From Bacteroides sp. UBA939 (GTDB lineage: Bacteria; Bacteroidota; Bacteroidia; Bacteroidales; Bacteroidaceae), in assembly GCF_002293435.1 (NCBI RefSeq), contig NZ_DBDF01000135.1:1-20287 (forward strand): DNA of 20,287 bases. The letters run 5' to 3'. The position numbers and the translations under genes are program-made. Each line of letters begins with the position of its first letter. Position 1 is the stretch's first letter. Shown piece after piece: positions 17,476-20,287 of the stretch. The notes below the pieces were generated by a model. That model ran no database searches, was not told the origin of the DNA, and worked only from the letters and a program-made list of their open reading frames with translations.

Positions 17476-17964
17476 ATGAAAATTAGACATTTTATTATCT
17501 GTAGTATCGCAACAATCATCGTCGTACTTGGATGTAAAAAAATCCCAGAAAGAAGTTATTCGGTATGGATGACAAATAAATCAAAAGAAACGATTTCTTC
17601 ATATTGGGCTTTAGATCCAGAAAGACACAGTTATCCGGACACAACCTTGTCTTTTGGAAAAGAAGAAAGTATTGGATATATAATAAAACCAGGAAACACC
17701 TCTTATGGGGGTGTTCCTCTCTTAACAATTGAAGAATGGATTTTACGACTTCCCAAAGATACTTTATCTATTTATATTTTTTCTCAGGACACAGTAAACA
17801 AATATAGTTGGTCCGAAATACAATCGGATTATAAAGTCTTAAGGCGTTATGATCTTAGTATAGGAGACATACATGCTCTTTATAATGAATATGATATACC
17901 AGATATTCCTTATCCACCCACAGAAAAAATGAAAAATATGAAGATGTATCCGCCGTACCATTAA
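17476..17964 (+). CDS. Predicted immunity lipoprotein B
   Basis: A 162-residue lipoprotein with a good lipobox (signal RHFIICSIATIIVVLGC, Cys20). It is a diverged paralogue of A: SYSVWMTNKSKETISSYWAL, SYPDTTLSF, LTIEEWILRLPKDTLSIYIF, YSWSEIQSDYKVLRRYDLS, YPPTEKMKNMKMYPPYH. Spacing of these blocks matches A almost exactly. It is followed after 13 bases by A2. Its last 50 or so bases are nearly identical to those of gene C, far more than the rest of the gene, suggesting recombination there. It may provide immunity to a different tip variant than A does; the function is untested. Confidence 0.8.
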   Translation: MKIRHFIICSIATIIVVLGCKKIPERSYSVWMTNKSKETISSYWALDPERHSYPDTTLSFGKEESIGYIIKPGNTSYGGVPLLTIEEWILRLPKDTLSIYIFSQDTVNKYSWSEIQSDYKVLRRYDLSIGDIHALYNEYDIPDIPYPPTEKMKNMKMYPPYH

Positions 17965-17977
17965 GATAATCAATAAA

Positions 17978-18463
17978 ATGAAAAAAATACATTTAGCAAT
18001 AGGAGTTGCACTACTTTTTATGAGTGGTAAATGCAACTGCGTAGATAATAGTTATCCTGTTTTTATATATAATAAATCGGAGTTTATTATTTCTTCATAT
18101 TTAGCTTTGGGAAGAACAGGACAAACTGCATATCCTGATACATCGTTGCTTTTTGAGAAGAAGTGTGTTGGATATGAGACAAAGCCGGGCGATAGAGCCT
18201 ATCAATCATTACCTACTTTCACCTATGAAGAATGGTTTGCAATGCTACCACAGGACACCTTGTCTATATTCATTTTCAATCAAGAGGTATTGGATAATTA
18301 TTCCTGGGAACAAATTCAACAAGATTATAACATTTTACAGCGTTATGATTTGAGTTTGGAAGATTTTTATAGCCTTTCAGACAAGTATGGTAATCCCGTT
18401 ATAACTTATCCGCCTACTGGAGCAATGAGAAATATGAAGATGTATCCACCGTATGGTCAGTAA
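17978..18463 (+). CDS. Immunity paralogue A2 with lost lipobox cysteine
   Basis: A 161-residue near copy of A1 (same length, most residues identical, including LPTFTYEEWFAMLPQDTLSI and MRNMKMYPPYGQ). The key difference is at the signal: A1 has FTSCKCN, this copy has FMSGKCN because the TGT codon became GGT. Cys17 of the lipobox is thus Gly, and the next cysteines (19, 21) lack lipobox context. The protein might be soluble in the periplasm, stay tethered by its uncleaved signal, or be mislocalised. ATG 17978 is 13 bases after the stop of B. The reading frame is otherwise intact. Confidence 0.8.
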   Translation: MKKIHLAIGVALLFMSGKCNCVDNSYPVFIYNKSEFIISSYLALGRTGQTAYPDTSLLFEKKCVGYETKPGDRAYQSLPTFTYEEWFAMLPQDTLSIFIFNQEVLDNYSWEQIQQDYNILQRYDLSLEDFYSLSDKYGNPVITYPPTGAMRNMKMYPPYGQ

Positions 18464-18522
18464 AAGTCGTTGCAGTTTTCAAACCGGATACAGTGGTGTA
18501 TCCTCCGAAGCAATGACACATT

Positions 18523-18557
18523 TAAAGTGAGAGAGAATTTCTCTTTCTCTCACTTTA
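18523..18557 (+). terminator. Hairpin after immunity gene A2
   Basis: TAAAGTGAGAG (18523-18533) pairs with CTCTCACTTTA (18547-18557). It is the second copy of the hairpin found after A1, with one CT dinucleotide missing from the right arm so that the stem shortens to 11 bp. It marks the 3' end of the A2 unit. Confidence 0.55.
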
Positions 18558-18640
18558 ATACCAAACGATTCTTACATTAGTAATATTGGTGTAGGATTTT
18601 ACAATGCGAGCAAATAATATAAAAATATGAACTATTTTTC

Positions 18641-18792
18641 ATGGAAACAACAATAAAAGTAATAGCATTATGCTTATTGTCATGCATATTGTCAGCATGT
18701 CCGGGAATAAGCAAAGTGCAAGTAGAAAAACTGAAAATTACTTTAGCAAATATGGTGTAATATGGAAAGAAGAAGATAATCCAACTTGGTAA
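18641..18792 (+). pseudogene. Frameshifted small (about 50-residue) lipoprotein gene
   Basis: From ATG 18641 the frame gives METTIKVIALCLLSCILSAC, a textbook lipoprotein signal (LSAC), then PG and a poor continuation to a stop at 18758. Shifting one base at the GGG run (18703-18705) gives NKQSASRKTENYFSKYGVIW and then KEEDNPTW before TAA at 18790-18792. The joined product would be about 50 residues and end 5 bases before ATG 18798. A single-base deletion in the G run explains both halves. It lies directly before gene C, so it may be the remains of another member of the immunity cluster or an unrelated passenger. A 10-codon remnant of the same gene precedes B. Confidence 0.5.
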
Positions 18793-18803
18793 AAAACATG
18801 ATT

Positions 18804-19268
18804 ATGAAGAAGATATTTTTAAGCAGTTTATTATTGTTATTTTCTCAGTGTAAAGATGATGGATTGGCACGCTATATTGATTTTTACAATAATTCAGATA
18901 AGCCTATCTGTTATTATATGCCTTGGGAGGATGGAGTGTTTTATCCGGACACTATTTTGCCTAACATTATTCCCATGCCTTATAAACCTTTCCCATTTAA
19001 CAAGTATTCGAATGCTAATTTTGGGAACCCGGGACCGAATGAAAATACTCTTTTCGCAATGTTTCCAACAGACACTATGTCTATTTTCTTTTTTGATCCT
19101 GATACATTGGCAAAATATGAGTGGGAGACTATCAGGCAAGATTATAAAATATTAGTACGCTACGATTTAAGTCACAATGATTTGAAAGCATTAGATTGGC
19201 GTATTTATTATCCACCCACAGAAAAAATGAAAAATATGAAGATGTATCCGCTGTACCATATAAGATAA
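18804..19268 (+). CDS. Predicted immunity lipoprotein C, diverged
   Basis: A 154-residue lipoprotein with signal KKIFLSSLLLLFSQC (Cys15). ATG 18804 is chosen as the start of the signal; ATG 18798 (adding M-I) is equally possible, while TTG 18786 overlaps the upstream fossil gene. It is the most diverged member: IDFYNNSDKPICYYMPW, FYPDTILP, TLFAMFPTDTMSIFFF, YEWETIRQDYKILVRYDLS, then YYPPTEKMKNMKMYPLYHIR. The insert between YPDT and LFAMFP is rich in Pro and Asn (PYKPFPFNKYSNANFGNPGP), unlike A or B. Its 3' end overlaps the extended frame of A3. The function is presumed to be immunity to another toxin allele. Confidence 0.75.
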   Translation: MKKIFLSSLLLLFSQCKDDGLARYIDFYNNSDKPICYYMPWEDGVFYPDTILPNIIPMPYKPFPFNKYSNANFGNPGPNENTLFAMFPTDTMSIFFFDPDTLAKYEWETIRQDYKILVRYDLSHNDLKALDWRIYYPPTEKMKNMKMYPLYHIR

Positions 19269-19762
19269 TTAATAAAATAAAAAAAATACATTTAGCAATA
19301 GGAGTTGCAATACTTTTTATGAGTGGTAAATGCAACTGCGTAGATAATAGTTATTCTGTTTTTATAGATAATAAATCGGAGTTTGTTATTTCTTCATGTT
19401 TAGCTTTGGGAAGAACAGGACAAACTGCATATCCTGATACATCGTTGCTTTTTGAGAAGAAGTGTGTTGGATATGAGACAAAACCGGGCGGTAGAGCCTA
19501 TCGAGCATTGTTTACTTTCACGCATGAAGAATGGTTTGCAATGCTACCACAGGACACCTTATCCATATTCATTTTTAATCAAGAAGTGTTGAATAATTAT
19601 TCCTGGGAACAAATTCAACAGGATTATAACATTTTACAGCGTTATGATTTGAGTTTGGAAGATTTTTATGCCCTTTCAGACAAGTATGGTATTCCCGTTA
19701 TAACTTATCCACCTACTGGAGCAATGAGAAATATGAAGATGTATCCACCGTATGGTCAGTAA
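19196..19762 (+). CDS. Immunity paralogue A3 without a normal start codon
   Basis: The A-homologous frame begins at 19277, where A1 and A2 have ATG but this copy has ATA (AATAAAATAAAAAAAATACAT). The frame stays open upstream to TTG 19196, inside gene C, giving a 188-residue reading with 27 extra residues that are simply out-of-frame C sequence. Past 19277 the protein is intact to MRNMKMYPPYGQ and has the same lipobox loss as A2 (FMSGKCN). If translation starts at TTG 19196 the signal would be buried 27 residues in; if at the internal ATG of FMSG it would lose the signal. So the copy is either silent, poorly expressed, or cytoplasmic. It is listed as a coding sequence because the body of the gene carries no stop or frameshift. 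Confidence 0.55.
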   Translation: MAYLLSTHRKNEKYEDVSAVPYKIINKIKKIHLAIGVAILFMSGKCNCVDNSYSVFIDNKSEFVISSCLALGRTGQTAYPDTSLLFEKKCVGYETKPGGRAYRALFTFTHEEWFAMLPQDTLSIFIFNQEVLNNYSWEQIQQDYNILQRYDLSLEDFYALSDKYGIPVITYPPTGAMRNMKMYPPYGQ

Positions 19763-19789
19763 AAGTCGTTGTAGTTTTCAAACCGGATA

Positions 19790-19974
19790 TTGTATTTAGA
19801 TTCAGTACTTGGTACAGCTTGTTTACACCACAGTAGGTATAGCGAGCACTTAAAAGTACAATCATTGCATCAGGTGGCGGAGAAGCTCTCCGCCATGATA
19901 ACCGCTGGTTTAAGGTGGATGCCAGTTATAAAGGGATGAAGTATTTTGAGAAACACTATGGTAGTGAACGGTAG
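19790..19974 (+). pseudogene. Insert in the third spacer carrying an orphan reading-frame remnant
   Basis: The spacer that follows each A gene reads TTCAAA[TC]CG[AG]ATA then C[GA]GT[AG]GTGTATCC in copies one and two. In copy three the halves are parted: CCGGATA ends at 19789 and CGGTAGTGTATCC resumes at 19969. The roughly 180-base insert contains an open frame from 19843 to a TAG at 19972 whose second half looks coding: ASGGGEALRHDNRWFKV, then DASYKGMKYFEKHYGSER. It has no start codon. I cannot assign a family. Being the end of a longer protein, next to an Rhs immunity array, it could be the remains of a displaced toxin tip. Confidence 0.45.
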
Positions 19975-20109
19975 TGTATCCTCCTAAAGAATGAAAATTT
20001 TAAGCGTAGTTGATAAGTTCTATTTCGACTTTGAATAACAAAAATACCAACCTGCATTATCCATACTGTAGCCGCAGATAAAGTGCTCCGATAGGGAGGA
20101 TACGCTTCG

Positions 20110-20287
20110 TTCCAAAGCCTGGAACATTTTGTTTCGCTATGCAATACATTTTGTTTCACCGTATTGAAACTCTTTGTTCCAATGTGAAATACACTTTGTT
20201 TCATTACGATGGAACAAAGTGTCTTTCACATTGGAACAAAGAGTTTCAATACGGTGAAACAAATAGTTTCAGCCCGGTGAAACAAAA
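20110..20287. repeat. Dense array of GTTTCA/TGAAAC palindromes forming a 53-bp-arm hairpin
   Basis: 20150-20202 and 20211-20263 are inverted copies matching at 51 of 53 positions, separated by eight bases (ATTACGAT). The arms consist of smaller units of about 20-25 bases, each a little palindrome of the form [GT]TTCA-N-TG[AG]AACAAA (for example TTTCAATACGGTGAAACAAA). Related units extend left to TTCCAAAGCCTGGAACATTTTG at 20110 and right to the window edge (TTTCAGCCCGGTGAAACAAA). It appears to be a short palindromic intergenic repeat family with tandem copies. 19975-20109 holds only the resumed spacer and no gene that I can support. Confidence 0.75.

Larger units (their letters stand above)
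16695..19990 (+). repeat. Tandem array of about 1.28-kb duplicated immunity-gene units
   Basis: Gene A occurs three times, its homologous start at 16714, 17978 and 19277 (spacing 1264 and 1299 bases). Each is preceded by the same junction, CAT(TA/ATA)AGATAAT[TC]AATAAAA, and followed by the same spacer beginning AAAAGT[AC]GTTGT. The spacers at 17200-17350 and 18464-18605 align base for base over about 140 bases, including GAAGCAATGACACATTTAAA. The third spacer is interrupted at 19790 and resumes at about 19969. The genes placed between A copies (B and C) are related but diverged, apart from nearly identical 3' ends. Confidence 0.85.

Noticed and set aside
20110..20287. CRISPR-like array at the right edge
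   Set aside because: Units are short (20-25 bases), themselves palindromic, vary in sequence and are mirrored around a centre; there are no constant repeats with unique spacers and no cas genes.

Overview
The window looks like a chromosome segment of a gut Bacteroidales bacterium, most likely Bacteroides. The signs are moderate GC, several lipoproteins ending their signal in L-S-[AS]-C, sigma-ABfr-like TAnnTTTG boxes upstream of genes, weak Shine-Dalgarno sequences, and families typical of that order: DUF4369/thioredoxin-like lipoprotein, DUF3244, a membrane-spanning TPR-HTH regulator, and a YD/Rhs protein with a small partner carrying a Por-type sorting domain. No rRNA, tRNA, transposase or CRISPR array was seen.

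Left part (1 to about 6.95 kb) is housekeeping-like. It holds a palindromic intergenic repeat, an OmpA-like/TPR lipoprotein, a thioredoxin-fold lipoprotein that lacks its CxxC, a YifB/ComM-family AAA+ ATPase, and, convergent on the minus strand, a fused ADP-forming acyl-CoA synthetase.

Right part (about 7.0 to 20.3 kb) is an accessory island read on the plus strand. It begins with a predicted inner-membrane regulator (TPR sensor, one membrane span, coiled coil, LuxR-like HTH) and a small secreted DUF3244 protein. A 540-base leader rich in hairpins follows. Then come a secreted YD-motif/sorting-domain partner and a 2109-residue secreted SpvB/FG-GAP/YD-repeat/Rhs protein. The Rhs core ends in DPSGE and is followed by a 270-residue variable tip carrying HExxH, a predicted zincin metallopeptidase. 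Base composition falls towards the end of the tip.

Immediately downstream (9 bases) is a tandem array of small related genes, most with lipoprotein signals: A1-B-A2-(frameshifted mini-lipoprotein)-C-A3. The array arose by repeated duplication of a roughly 1.28 kb unit. A2 and A3 have lost the lipobox cysteine and A3 has lost its ATG. The natural reading is a polymorphic toxin with a set of periplasm-facing immunity lipoproteins, of which some copies are intact and others decaying. The third copy of the spacer is split by about 180 bases carrying a short orphan reading frame, possibly a displaced toxin-tip remnant. The window ends in a dense array of GTTTCA/TGAAAC palindromes that forms a hairpin with 53-base arms.

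Toxin and immunity roles are inferred from architecture and position. Neither protein family has been tested here.
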